Positions 35,446 to 46,726 of a stretch of DNA of 64,000 bases are shown here, in pieces. How positions within the stretch are numbered: the stretch's first letter is position 1; every line of letters starts with the position of its first letter. Made by a program: the position numbers and the translations under genes. The notes below the pieces were generated by a model that did not search any database, was not told the origin of the DNA, and saw only the letters and a list, made by a program, of their open reading frames with translations. This DNA is from Gymnopus androsaceus JB14 (taxonomy: Eukaryota; Basidiomycota; Agaricomycetes; Agaricales; Omphalotaceae). The stretch spans positions 62,001-126,000 of the forward strand of contig ML769420.1 in assembly GCA_009733575.1 (NCBI GenBank), given 5' to 3'.

Positions 35446-37053
35446 ATGTCGATCAACCTACGCGACGCTTTGCTGAAGAGTCTAGCGACTCTACCAGGTG
35501 TTTGTGAATTTCACCTGCACGCTCTCGTCTCTTCACCCAGGAAACATTCGGCCTTGTTTCCTTTTTCTAAACCAAGATGCAGGACTTATTTGCAAGATAT
35601 TCTCATCCTACTCTCCGAGCAATCCACTCCAGATTCTCCCCGAATCTTCGTCACGGCTATTGAGGCTTGCGTGTACAATGTGCCTTCGACCAACTGCGCT
35701 ATCTTATATATTTCAAAAGTCGATTCTACTGGCCAATGTACCTCTCCTTCGCCCACTGCCGCACTCGTCCGCGCACTTTTATTATATTATGCCGACGCCA
35801 CTACTCGCCCGATAGCCGCAGATCATCTCTGGATTCAGCTATTTGCTCGAGCTCAGTCCCAATATCTTTTCCCAAACTCTGCCGATTTTCCAGGCAAACG
35901 TCCCCTCGGGGACGTGCAGCTTTGCGGTTGGTGGAAGCGGGTCTATACGGATGTGGCTGTAGAATTGGAATCTCGGGGTGAAAAGTCTGCGGCAAAAATT
36001 AGGCTGTTCTATGTGCTTCCGGGCTATAGTCAGATTGAGGCAGAGTACTCTCTGAAGCCTGTCAATGCTGCACGTCGGGTGACTCAGAACTATCAGTGGG
36101 CATATGGACATCCCTATTCCCAGACCGAAATTCCCTTGCCTTGCCCCAAGAGCGATGCTGATACCGATGCGTTTCGGAACAACTTGGGCCTCTTCATTCC
36201 ATCTTTCGATGACGATCCAAAGTCACGATTCATGGACGAGATAGCCTATACGACTGGAGCTGAAGGAATCAAATCACCTCCTAGGAAGCGCGCACGAACT
36301 TTATCTTCTGCATCACATGCCGAAGACCGAAGTTCAAATGTGGCTGATGGTATTGAAGGGAAAAGTGACATTCAGACTGAGAGGGATGATCGGCCTCTTG
36401 GGGAATTAGGCAAGGTTTCGGTGGATGAATTCTGGGAGAGAATGTCTTTCCGCCAGGAATGTGTTGCGGGGGCGGTCACAGGATTTTTTGCGCTTGGAGC
36501 GTCTTCTTCATCGCGGGATGAGTCTACAGAGCGTTCTACCGTCTCGCCTCTTGCTCCACAGCCCGGACAGGTGTCCTCGAAAATCAACAAGCGTATTATC
36601 ACGTCACTCATGACAGGCGTTGAATTTTCTACTAGAGAACGTGCCATTCGCGCAACCGAGGTAATAGAGAGCACTATTCGAGGTTTGTGCGAAGGAATCG
36701 CGGCCGTACCAGCTCCCATAATCCATGCACCTCGTCCCAAACTTGCGACGAGCAGCTCTGGGGGCCATCCTACTATTGTCGAGGAAGAAGCTACGCCTTC
36801 CCTTCTTGCGCCTCCCAGCACTCCTCCTCCTCGAATAGCTGACGGAGGAAAGCGGATCGTGACTGATATCTCTCCGAATCCGTTCCCGGAGCCAGAAACA
36901 TCACTAGAGACTTATCAGTCTTTTATATATGGTTCCGTATGCATCAGCAATCCCATTCCACAAAACAAAGATGCCTTGAACGAGAACAAGGACTCATCAA
37001 TACCTCCTGTGACTATCTTGACGGTTCGGAGGAAGAAGAAGAGACAGGAATAG
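35446..37053 (+). CDS. RTT109: Histone H3-K56 acetyltransferase Rtt109
   Basis: A single exon of 535 residues. ATG 35446 (MSINLRDALLKSL) is preferred over an in-frame TTG just upstream. Blocks typical of fungal Rtt109 are FLHAL-like helices near the N-terminus, GWWKRVYTDVAVELES, KIRLFYVLPGYS, DEFWERMSFRQECVAGAVTGFF and a basic C-terminus TILTVRRKKKRQE after a long disordered proline/serine region. Rtt109 (KAT11 fold), with Asf1 and Vps75-like chaperones, acetylates newly made histone H3 on lysine 56 during S phase. A cluster RKRAR near residue 283 could be a nuclear localisation signal. No frame problems, unlike several neighbours. Confidence 0.87.
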   Translation: MSINLRDALLKSLATLPGVCEFHLHALVSSPRKHSALFPFSKPRCRTYLQDILILLSEQSTPDSPRIFVTAIEACVYNVPSTNCAILYISKVDSTGQCTSPSPTAALVRALLLYYADATTRPIAADHLWIQLFARAQSQYLFPNSADFPGKRPLGDVQLCGWWKRVYTDVAVELESRGEKSAAKIRLFYVLPGYSQIEAEYSLKPVNAARRVTQNYQWAYGHPYSQTEIPLPCPKSDADTDAFRNNLGLFIPSFDDDPKSRFMDEIAYTTGAEGIKSPPRKRARTLSSASHAEDRSSNVADGIEGKSDIQTERDDRPLGELGKVSVDEFWERMSFRQECVAGAVTGFFALGASSSSRDESTERSTVSPLAPQPGQVSSKINKRIITSLMTGVEFSTRERAIRATEVIESTIRGLCEGIAAVPAPIIHAPRPKLATSSSGGHPTIVEEEATPSLLAPPSTPPPRIADGGKRIVTDISPNPFPEPETSLETYQSFIYGSVCISNPIPQNKDALNENKDSSIPPVTILTVRRKKKRQE

Positions 37054-38046
37054 GTAAGAAGCGATTGGGTCTAATTATGGTTCATCTCTAAATTTTATTT
37101 CAGTGTGCTAGATTCTGACTGGATCCAATTTTGTCTATATGCATTTGTTTCACCTGTGACCTCCTTCAATATAACATGTCTGCTGTACGCTGTACGGTCT
37201 CAATGGCGGTTCTTTTGAACACACCCATCGGAATCCAATATCTTTAGCGTTGAGTTGTTGAAATCATTTTCCTCAGCCTCAATTGTTGATCAACTTCTTG
37301 ACATGCGGAATATTGAGATCTCGGGATGCAGAATCCGTCTGTCGTAGCAAGAAGAAATTATGTGTAAACAACTTGGATTGAAGCGAAGTGGAGCCAGATT
37401 GCAGAAGCATTTACTGTAATAGGACATCTTCGTCTTTGGACTGTATTGACATTCGGTTTTCGTAAGGCCAGTACGCCAGAGGCTTTCTAGCGCTGCCTAA
37501 TGGCGGATGACCCAATGAAAGAGTTCGATGGCATCGTGGATTCACATTTCTGGTATTATCCGTGGTAGGCTGATTTGAATGAACTGACTAGAAGACCCTC
37601 TTGACATTATCAGGCTGTCCGAGTCTCATTGGAATGGGAAATGTGCTGAAAATGGATAAATAGATTTGCAGAACTCACAATCAGACGCTACTGTGCTACT
37701 AGTTGGTTGTACTAAAAGTTTATGGAGCTAACAGCCTAATTCGCTGGCGATGCTGATATTTTGCCTGACAATTGAGGCTATAAAATGAGTTTGAGTTGAG
37801 AGGAGGCTGCCACAAAATTTGTGTTTCAAGGGTGTTCTGTTGATCTGATCGGGCCATCTAGAATTCCGTAATTACATACCGATTCGATAATTAAATCGAA
37901 CCTTCCCTCTTGGCAGTTGTTTTCCATCCTTCACCAAGGTGCGCAACTCTCAACGTTCCCGACGTCCCGAGTGACGGCGACCACGCTCTCTCTTTTTTTC
38001 GTCTGCTCGTTACATATCTCCTTCTTGTTCTTCTTCCACCACCAAT
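37054..38046. other. Intergenic, about 1 kb
   Basis: Nothing recognised for the first 850 bases. The last 150 bases before the next ATG are strongly pyrimidine-rich on the plus strand, as in leaders of well-expressed fungal genes. Confidence 0.5.
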
Positions 38047-40207
38047 ATGTCTGTTAAACCTGGAAGTGTTGCGACACACATTCCGCCCTCTCTTCCCTCT
38101 TTCGCTCAGACTTTCAGCTCGAAATCTCTGGGTTCTTATGGACCTGATGATAACTCCCTTCCTCCTATTCAATCCCGCTCTTCCCCCAATGATTTCAGTC
38201 GCGTCAAGCACTCGCCAATGCCAATTATTTCGCGACGACGCAGTGACGAGGACGATACAACAAAGTCAGCTGGCAGAAAACGTACTCATGCTGAGGCTTC
38301 TTCGAGTAGAAATGAGGATAGTCAGCCAGATTCTGCGTGAGTTATTATTGTTGCACCACATTTTTAAGCTTTCTTCTTCTTTGCCGGAAATTACTCACAC
38401 CCTTAACAGTGACAGTCGTAACTCGCCTAGTCTGAGTAGAGTCAAGGAAGAACCAGATACTCCTCCATTGCCTACCAGTGTCTCCGAAAACCAAATACAC
38501 GATACTTCTCGCACTCCCGCTCCGTCCTCCATCAGCCATCCGACAAAAAAGCGCCGCGTAACGATTAGTGGTGCTCCTGCACTCAACACAGACGTTAAAG
38601 TCCCACCTGATCAGACCAACTCAACTCCTATCTCTCCAGTTGTAATAGGTTTAAATATCCAGCGCGACAATCCATCCGAAGTTGAGCAGATTCGCTCAAT
38701 GATTTCGGTCAAGCAACAGCAACAGGCTCTTATTGAACAACGGAGAGGTAGTACATCAGGTCTTATGTCTCCTACTGTCGCCTCAGGTCCCTCAGGCGAA
38801 GGACAATCTAAAGGTCCTCCTGCAGGATCTCGTTCTGTTCGCCGTAGCCCGAACTCGGGAGGGTCTAGCAATCGGCGTCATACAGTCGTTACTCAAACGA
38901 CCGTTCATAAACCTCCCAGTCCCAATCCAAATCCAACAGCACCTTCGACATCGACGTCGATTCCGTCTCATTCTCTTCCTCCTCCGCCGATCAGCTTTGC
39001 TCGACGGAGGGCCAATCAGATAGGCGGGACCAAAAGGAAACCCGCTGATATCATGATCAGTCCCCGAGATGCTCATACGCCTGAGCAATTTGCTCCTTCT
39101 ATTCAAAGTGCCCCTCCTATACCACATGCAGGTCACCAAGGCAGTGGAATACCGGGACGATTTCCTATGGCGTTACCTCGGTTACCATCTGTTATGGGAG
39201 TTGGTGATACTGTACGTCGCACAGTGGGTGGAAACGTCCCGCCAACCCCAACGAGGTTCTCGCTCCAGAGGGGGCCGTCTCAAGCCGTCGCCCATCCTTT
39301 ACCGGGTATATCCGGGCGATCTCCCCCGACTGCTTCAGTCGCTATAGCCTCGACACTTGTTCCGCCTACGCCGAGTGCTCTCCATAATCCGACATATATG
39401 GGTGAGAAATCAGCCTTCTTGGCGCCTTATGAGGCGTTATATGACACTTTAAACGATTCGAGGCAACTGAAAGCGTGGCTGAGCGAGCAGATGCAGAGAT
39501 CCAAGGTTTTAATTCAAAACCTGACTCAGCAGCAGGATAAACTCCACGAAGTTGTCGATAGTCTGGTGGAAAAGAAGGTATCCGGGATGAAGGCCGAGAT
39601 TTCTGGTCTTCACCGACGAGTAGAGGAACTGGAAGATGCACTGCGTGCGGCAACTTCGAGCCGACGTCCCAGTCTAGAAGGACCGAGCTCTAGCAGGAGC
39701 AAAGGCAAGCAGCCCGTAAGGAATGGTCTTCCTTCAGGCTCAAGTAGCGTAGCCGAAGGGTATACGTTCCCACCCATTCCTGCCATAGATCGAGACCGAC
39801 TCCGGTCTTCTGAATCTGAACGTCGGATATCTCCAGCAGGGTGGTCCGGGCCTGATAAAGAACCCCAAGAATCTGACAGTGGTTCTCCGGCCCCCTTTGA
39901 GCCACGACGGCTCTCTCTTTCTTCAACGCGGCTAGAGGCTCCTCGCGCTCAGTCTATGGAGAACCTAGCTCGTCCTTTCGCTATGCCTTCTCCTCCCATC
40001 CCTATGCGCGATGGATCTTCTATCTTACATCCTACGCCCCCCAGTAGCAAACTTGCTCGAGGAGGCCGTCCACCAGGTCCTAGTCGACAACAATCGAGTC
40101 CCCGCTTACCTGCGGCCCAGGACGCGTCAGTGACGTCCCCACCTAGACGAGACGAAAGTCGAAGGAATTCCATCATGGAAATTGACATCGACGATCGAGA
40201 ATCATAA
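38047..40207 (+). CDS. Basic, disordered coiled-coil protein, function unknown
   Basis: Two exons, 38047-38336 and 38410-40207, joined by a 73-base intron, give 695 residues from ATG 38047 (MSVKPGSVATHIPPSLPSF). Most of it is low-complexity Ser/Pro/Arg sequence. A conserved-looking core TKKRRVTISGAPALN and NPSEVEQIRSMISVKQQQQA lies at about residues 145-210. An acidic-basic coiled coil (LKAWLSEQMQRSKVLIQNLT to RRVEELEDALRAA) spans about residues 440-520. Several SP/TP sites and KKRR/KRK clusters suggest a phosphorylated nuclear protein. I do not recognise the family. Codon usage and length of open frame leave no doubt that it is coding. Confidence 0.85.
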
Positions 40208-41242
40208 TCTCTCTCTCTCTCTTGAACAGTAGAGATTTTTTTTTCTTGCTTATGACTTCTACACGACCTCTTGGACAACCTCTTAGATTTGGACTATCTA
40301 CAATATCGATTGTTTTTTTGTTCTCTGACGTGGCGCCTTCCTTCCTTCAAACGCTAAGGTTTCCATGCTCCTCCTCATCTAGTCCTCTATCATCGCCTAT
40401 CGGATTTTTTTTTCTTTTGTTTGACTCGGGAATCTCAGTCTGTCCTTACCGATTCAATCCCGGGCACTATTGTTGTTTTGTCTTTCCGTTTTTTTCCTCT
40501 TCCATTCCATGCCTTTGGTGTATCACCACTTTCGTTTTTACGCTCCTTTTGGTTCTAAGATCATACTGTGTAACTTTACTTGACCAAATGTACAATTTTC
40601 TTTGAGCCTCCTTCGTAGTTTTCTTATCCTCCCAAGTAGTACTCTAAGTTACCTTGTACATATGTATTTCTCAGTTTTCCATTGAAGGCAGAAAGACTTG
40701 AAAGTGTTACCATTTCGAATTGAGCTCCATGAAGGTTTTCTATCATGAGGTCGCAGAATATCCTGTTACTGAACTGGCACCAATTCAACTGCTTCGCCGA
40801 AGATATCCCACTGCGGAACCAGGAAATTTTGTCAGGGGCAGGAAGAGTGTGTGGTAACATAGTATTCGTCTGTGTTAATCTCCCGAGGTTGATAGAAGGT
40901 TCGAACACTGCTTTGCGGGGAGATGCAGTACCGAAGAATTGGATACGATATGGTGATGCTCGCAGACACGGATACAGAGAATTTAGAATACTTCGCGGGA
41001 CTATATACTCAAAGCCTGTCAATACGTTTCAGCCACCAAAGTCGTGTTCAGAGTTTTGCTTAGTTCCCAACAACGGCCGAGGCACGACATGGCTGACCCG
41101 AGTGAAAGTTGAACAAGGCAGCTCTCGTCTTGATGTATGGCTCAATATTATTATCAAGGCCAAGTAATTCATGAATAGACGTAGATTTCATTATTGAATG
41201 ATCCATATGACGAGCAGCACATGCATAACAAGCAGAAGACTA
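40208..41242. other. Convergent intergenic region with a doubtful 140-codon frame
   Basis: Starts with a CT repeat and T-rich 3' flank (40208-40620). An ATG-started frame at 40745-41167 on the plus strand (MRSQNILLLNWHQF to LNIIIKAK) and an overlapping minus-strand frame at 40624-41022 show no similarity I know. Both may be chance. Confidence 0.4.
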
Positions 41243-42752
41243 TTATGGCATACCGCCTGTCGCGGGTGGGGACTTGTACCCAGTCTCTAGATCTTCAATA
41301 CTCCATTTTGAACGAGGATTGATAGTATAATCATCGTAGTCGCGTGCTAAAAACCGATGCATAGATGCCCAGCCGACCATAGCTGCGTTATCTAAAGGAA
41401 ATTTCCGTTAATACCGCCTAGGTTACGACACTGTTGAAGCTAGACATACCAGTACATAGGTGAGCTGGAGGGAAGACAGCTTCTATCGGCGAATCAGAGG
41501 CAGAAAGGCGTAATTTGAGCCTATCGGCGCGTTAAACAATATTCTAGAGATCTGTAGATATGAAAAGCCTACCTTTCACGAAGCAACATATTGCTTGCTA
41601 CCCCACCTACATATAAAACGATTTAAATAACTGTGGAATTATCTGCCTCCAGGAGACTAACCACTAACGACGAGATGGCCAATTTTGACGTCTTGTCTTG
41701 CACAATGCTCCAAGGCAAGAGAAAGTTTTTCTTCCAGCTGTTTGAACGCTGCGTCCTGAAATGCACGAGCTACAGCGAGCTTATTGGCTCGACCGAGGGT
41801 TTCGGTTTGACCATCAAGAAATCGTTCAATATGTGAGTGAAGACCAGAATAAGAAAACGCAAGTTTTCCCTTCATGACAGCGGAGAAAGGAGAGAATGTA
41901 TCCGGAAGAATGCCTTCTTCGGGCAGGATACAGAATTTCTCGAGTGCAAAACCTGGGCTCATACCAGCCCATTCAATTTGTAAAAGTCGAGATACTTTGT
42001 CAATAGTTCGGCCAATTGATTCGTCAAGGGTGGTCGCGATAATGCGGAAGGAGTTGACGGATTTTGCGAGAACAATTTGTGTGTGTCCACCAGATACCAG
42101 AAGAGTAAGGTAAGGAAAAAGGGGATAACTAGGATTGACTTCGCCAGTAGGTGTATGGGTGGGTGTTGTGAGTAAAGGGGTTAGTGCGTGAGCTTGCTGG
42201 GGCAAGGATCTGAGACTAATATTCCTATAAAAGTACAAGAAGGATACACACCATATGATGAACGCCAACGATAGGTATATTGAACACTGCAGCAAGCGTC
42301 TTGCATGCACTCAGTGTCACACCCAAGGAGCCACCCATTCCAGGTCCTCTGGTAAATGCAATACCGTCGACATCGTGAATACTAATATTCGCTTCTGTCA
42401 TAGCTCTTTTGACTGCTATGGGCTTATGAAAATTTTCACATAAACAGGACATTTGGTCCCGGAATCAATTGAAAACGGACCATATTAGCTTGGTGCGCTA
42501 GCACTGCAGATGCAGGATGTATACCGCCCCATTTCTCGACACTGAACAGTTTAGCAAGCGCGAAAAATTGGAAATGGACGCGACTTACAGATCATTTTGG
42601 CGAATCACGACATTAGAAAGAATTTGGCGGTCTGATATTACAGCACAGCATGTATCGTCTGCAGAAGATTCGAAGGCAAGTACTGTAAAGAATCTGTTTA
42701 GCCTTTTTGAAGAATGACTCGCTATTCGAGATGGAGTGAGAGGAAGGAGCAT
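41243..42752 (-). CDS. QRI7: Mitochondrial tRNA N6-threonylcarbamoyladenosine transferase (Qri7/OSGEPL1)
   Basis: From ATG 42752: MLLPLTPSRIASHSSKRLNR, a basic serine-rich mitochondrial presequence, then TVLAFESSADDTCCAV, HEKWGGIHPASAV, GIAFTRGPGMGGSLGVTL, LTLLVSGGHTQIVLAKSV, TLDESIGRTIDKVSRLL, KLAFSYSGLHSHIERFL and the C-terminal DNAAMVGWASMHRF ending at 41243. This is the Kae1/TsaD/Qri7 ASKHA fold; Qri7 acts alone in mitochondria to put t6A on tRNAs that read ANN codons. Most of the metal-ligand histidine motif (H-P-A-S/A-x-x-x-x-H form) is present. An in-frame ATG at 42893 would add 47 residues made partly of a duplicated presequence segment, so the true start is uncertain. Confidence 0.92.
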
Positions 42753-42830
42753 CCAAGTACTGTAGAAAATCTGTTGAGCCTTAATGAAGAATGAATCGCT
42801 ACCCGAGATGGATGAGAGGAAGGAGCATCG
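42677..42830. repeat. 77-bp tandem duplication at the QRI7 5' end
   Basis: 42677-42753 and 42754-42830 are imperfect copies (about 85% by eye). On the minus strand each begins ATGCTCCTTCCTCTC, the start of the presequence. The upstream copy lacks one base, so its own ATG (42828) runs into a stop after nine codons, forming a short upstream frame. Confidence 0.85.
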
Positions 42831-43074
42831 AATCGGAGCACGCTTCCGACTGATCCGCACTATCCCCGGTATTCCCGAGAATACCGCGTCCATTTTATTT
42901 TATTTTTTATGGTATTTTTTTTTCCTTCTGAGCTCGAAGCCGAGCTCCTTCGTGCGCTCGGTCCAGTGCACGTTCCACTCGCTTACTGCGATTAAATGGC
43001 GCAGTAGCTTTCTCGGCGTATCGAGAAGCCTATATGGCTTAGGGTCCTTTGAGAAACCTCGCTGAGATTTCTCG

Positions 43075-43735
43075 CATGTGTTACTAACATATCACCCATG
43101 AAGAGAGTTTCTAACCTCAGTTACTAACAGTTTCTCGCCTCTCAGGCCATTTATTTCTAACATGCGAATAATAGAATTCCTAACAATGTTAGTAACATCT
43201 TTCGTGTTAGTAACTCTAGGCTAGGATAAGTACTAGAGATTATCATAATCTGGCTCATCATCAGAACCGCCCTTCTGCGTGTTTGAGCTCGAGGCTGCAA
43301 CGCCAATGATTGGAGTCAGGGAAAGGAGATCGTGAAGAAAAGTCGAGGAAAGGTCAATGTCATCGTCAACCTTGAATGCAGCCTCCCTTGGAGGAAGAGG
43401 AGCATCTATATCAATGTTCTCGTCCTCATCATCCTCATCCTCATCCTCTGTGACACCGTCTCGTTCATCATCTGGAATATTGTCTCCATTCTTCAACTTT
43501 GTGAGCTGCTCTGAGTCGCAACGCGCAAATTCCTTTAAATGACATGAAAGATAGCATACCATGAGTAAATCTGCATTGCAGAGGGAATGAAAGTGTGAGA
43601 ACATGGTCAAAATTGTGGATTCTGTATTCATCAACCGTCTATCTACATTGGCTTTTTTCTAACATTTCTAACATCACATTTTGCGAAAATTTCGGGCTGA
43701 ACCTGTTAGTAACATGGTTAGTAACATTTGAATTT
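43075..43735. mobile_element. AT-rich possible non-autonomous element with repeated TTAGTAAC/GTTACTAA motifs
   Basis: The near-palindromic motif occurs at least six times around a short minus-strand frame: about 43079, 43119, 43187 and 43205 on the left and 43703 and 43715 on the right, with more TTTCTAACAT words between. Motif orientation is opposite on parts of the two flanks. The arrangement resembles subterminal repeats of a small DNA transposon, but no precise ends or target-site duplication could be fixed. The adjacent F-box gene lacks its 5' end. Confidence 0.35.
43233..43634 (-). CDS. Hypothetical acidic protein or exon, 133 codons
   Basis: Open from an ATG at 43634 to a stop at 43233. 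It has a cysteine/leucine-rich start (FHSLCNADLLMVCYLSCHLK), a run of Glu/Asp (TEDEDEDDEDENIDID) and an acidic C-terminus (DDEPDYDNL). No family recognised. A possible 27-base in-frame intron after LLM is too short to trust. It lies within the AT-rich motif cluster and could be the tail of a transposon-encoded protein or a chance frame. Confidence 0.35.
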   Translation of the reverse strand: MMNTESTILTMFSHFHSLCNADLLMVCYLSCHLKEFARCDSEQLTKLKNGDNIPDDERDGVTEDEDEDDEDENIDIDAPLPPREAAFKVDDDIDLSSTFLHDLLSLTPIIGVAASSSNTQKGGSDDEPDYDNL

Positions 43736-43800
43736 CTTGAAGAACCCTAATATGGCTAGAACCAGGCGATAAATTCTTCCTTCACACTCGCATATCACAG

Positions 43801-45239
43801 AATTAGAGACAGAGGTGGAGAGCCTCGACGCTCAGATATCGGAGTGGACGTCTCGACGAAATGCAAAGCTCGCCGAGCTTGCTTCGCTAACCAACATTTT
43901 ATCACCAATCGGTCGAGTTCCGCAGGAGATTCTTTCTGAAATCTTCCTGTTTGTATGCCTTTCTGATGATGATGGACACGACTACGATGTTTTTCGCTGT
44001 ACGTATATCCTTTCCACCGTGTGCGTGGCTTGGAAAATAACTGCTTATTCCACCCCTCAAATCTGGTCGACGCTACGCTTTTCCATGAATAATTTTGCCT
44101 ACCCATTGGCATTACTGGGTGATATCGATGCTGTAGTATGGGTCAAACAGTGGCTCGCGCGGAGTCAAGCTCTTCCCTTGCAGCTGCATTTGTACTTCCG
44201 AGTCGAGGACGGTGACGAAGCTCTAACAAATAAAGCAATCCAGTTCATGGGTTATATCTTCAAGGAATTTCATCACCGGATTCGAGTACTCGATTTAACA
44301 GTGTCCGTCACTCCAGAGATATTTTTCCAGCTACCACACTCTTCGCTGCGTTTATTGGAGAAAGCTCCCATCGGCATGGGCTGGGATAAATCCCCCCCTT
44401 GGATTCCCTGTGGAATCTTATCAGGTTTGTTGGATCGCTTCCCTCGCGGCATTGAGGTGCTCGTAGGAGCACCAAGATTACAATGTCTACATATCAGCGA
44501 CCCTAATATGGTCACCATGCTCGACACTTTGCTGCTCCCAGCGGAACAATTGACCTCGCTTCCTCTCGATGTCTACGTGGACATTCTACGCCATTGCAAA
44601 AATCTCTCCAGCATCGGATTTCATCTGGAAGGTCGTGGTCCTAGATCCAGGTCTCCCCAACTGCTCAAGCTGGAGGAGCTGACAGCGCTCAATATATATT
44701 GCGCGAATGTGGATCGTGGTGCAACATCGTTACCATTCCTCACTGCACCCCTCCTTGAAGATATGGTTCTTCGATGGCGGGGTCAGGATATCATCGACCT
44801 CCGCGCAGATATGGTTGGGTTTCAGAACCGCTCGCAAACTGACCTGTCATCACTGACGCTCATATTGGACTGTAAATTTCACGAAGATGACCTTGTCATA
44901 AACGAGGTGTTTGCAACCATACTGGCAGCATTTCCCTCAGTCACGTCTTCACGAATTCGGGATCGTTCTGAAGAAAGCGCGGACGAGGGAGCTCCATATG
45001 ACGTGAACTCTCTTGTTCAGGCTATGATCACCACCAAAGTTCATGGTTCCATCCTTCTTCCAAAGCTCACATATCCTTCGAGTCTTACATCTATGATCCT
45101 CTCGCGGTGGTGGCCAGTCGAGTCGGAGTCGCTAGATATTATTGGAGAAGGCGAGCAGGCGGCTGGAAAAAACAACGTCGTACAGCGGTTGAAGAAGGTC
45201 GGTGTGTATGGCCCACTTTTTCGTGGAAGAGGACATTAA
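43801..45239 (+). CDS. F-box protein, 5' end missing or displaced
   Basis: Open from a likely splice acceptor at 43800 to the stop at 45239, about 478 codons. It starts with a coiled-coil LETEVESLDAQISEWTSRR, then the F-box ILSPIGRVPQEILSEIFLFV and TVCVAWKITAYSTPQIWS, then a leucine-rich C-terminal region. This is the commonest F-box layout in Agaricomycetes. No ATG exists in frame before the F-box, so an upstream exon must supply the start. None is visible in the 65 bases before it, and beyond that lies the AT-rich motif cluster. The first exon may therefore be lost or far upstream. It would be an SCF substrate receptor if expressed. Confidence 0.75.
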
Positions 45240-46726
45240 ACCTATCTTATCATTGTCCGATTTGTATGTGGATTATTAGTAGTAGTAGTATCGGACAAAA
45301 GTATTTATGTAGAACACACTACAAAGATTTTAAAACTACTCTATCTAGGTCCTGGTCCTATTTAGTATTTGGAGTCGATATTCTCTGTCTCTTTTCTTCC
45401 TTATCGTCAAACTCCCTCATTCATGTGTTTCTCCTCATAGAGTTCAAGCGCAGATTCTCCTGTGGCATGCAACGTTCAAACTCAAGTTCAGCAGAAAGGA
45501 ACGCGGAACTCCTTAGTGGAACTCGGATGTCACTCCGCCTAGAAAAAATCCATCAGAACACTAGAACAGATCGACGCAAGTAGGGCAGAAAATGCTCACG
45601 TAGTCCACGCAGTCCATCGTCTCAGTTCGGATTCCAGATTGATAACCAGGAGGGATGGTGAAAGTACCTATCAGGAGCATTAGATGGTTATTAGTTTAAA
45701 GATGCGCCTGGTCGGAGGTGGCGACGGTGCCGCATGCAAAAGATCATACGAGCACTGTATTTCACGGGTAATCTTCAGAATCAATGAGCAAACCTTAGAA
45801 AAGTATTCACCCCTCCTCCTGGGGAGGTCCGAGGAACACTGTTTGTAGTTTGTATTCAACCACCACGGCCGATGTGAATTTCTCCAGAAAAGGGATACTT
45901 GACGATCTATCTGACCTCCGTGGCATTGATGAATACCATGCCCTCAAATCAGCAAACCTGGGTATTATCCAGAGAAAATCAATACATCTGGAGCTTCTCT
46001 AGAGAAAGAGCATCCCTTGCAGGGGGCTTCGAAGAAGTTTGACAACTCGTTGACAGCTGCGTACTCAATAGAGCTCTGGAGTTCTCTGGAGACCACCCAG
46101 GTTTTCGTTACTGTTCAAGTTGCTGTTCATTACGGCTAGAACGTTCTCCTAAACTGAATAAGCTATCAAAATACAGTTTAAAACGTTCCTTGAAGACTCA
46201 GAAGGTGTATTTTCCATCCTTGGATGCCTTGTGCTAAGTATAAGTAGCTGGATAAATGAGGGTAATCGATGGCTGTTCTCAATGGGCGCACATCCGCTGG
46301 CACATGAAAAGAAAGGACTCGTACTGTATTGAAACCAAGTAAATCCGAAGCGTGAAGCCAGATACGTTTAACTTCTCCGAGATAGACGGGGTTCGTACCA
46401 AAACGCATTGGAGAAGTTGTAGGATTTTGTAGGATGTATCCCTCGAACTGCCGGCCTGTTGTACGCCTTGAGGCTTGAACAAAGGGCAGAGCAGAAGGAG
46501 TGGATAAACTAGATAAGGGAGCAGATCAAAAGCGAATATAGAGAATCGCGAAGTTTTGCGGCTGTATTGTAGAGTCCTGCCGAAAGAATCTGGCAACGGC
46601 ACTGGGCAGATACTGAAAGTTGAGAATTACGTGAGGTCAAAGCTGTTCTGAGCGAAAATGATCATGTGATCATAATTTTGCAAAGCTTCATTTCCTCGGC
46701 CACTGTCCAGATTGCAGAGTACGGTC
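45240..46726. other. Intergenic, about 1.5 kb, nothing recognised
   Basis: A short AGT trinucleotide run lies near 45279. Minus-strand frames at 46178-46602 are not similar to anything I know. The end of the stretch holds the MRPL20 promoter. Confidence 0.5.

Noticed and set aside
37891..38211. Minus-strand frame of 106 codons rich in arginine
   Set aside because: It is antisense to the pyrimidine-rich leader and first exon of the coiled-coil protein gene, so the arginine codons are an artefact of composition.
37910..38400. Long plus-strand frame that extends the coiled-coil protein upstream in another register
   Set aside because: It reads through the leader and intron and merges with exon 2. 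The spliced version from 38047 gives lower hydrophobic bias, a consistent Ser/Pro/Arg composition and clean intron borders.
40222..40605. 127-codon phenylalanine/serine-rich frame
   Set aside because: T-rich 3' flank of the preceding gene; composition explains the open frame and no motif is present.
46178..46602. Two overlapping minus-strand frames
   Set aside because: No recognisable motif or exon partner, and they overlap in different registers; more likely chance.
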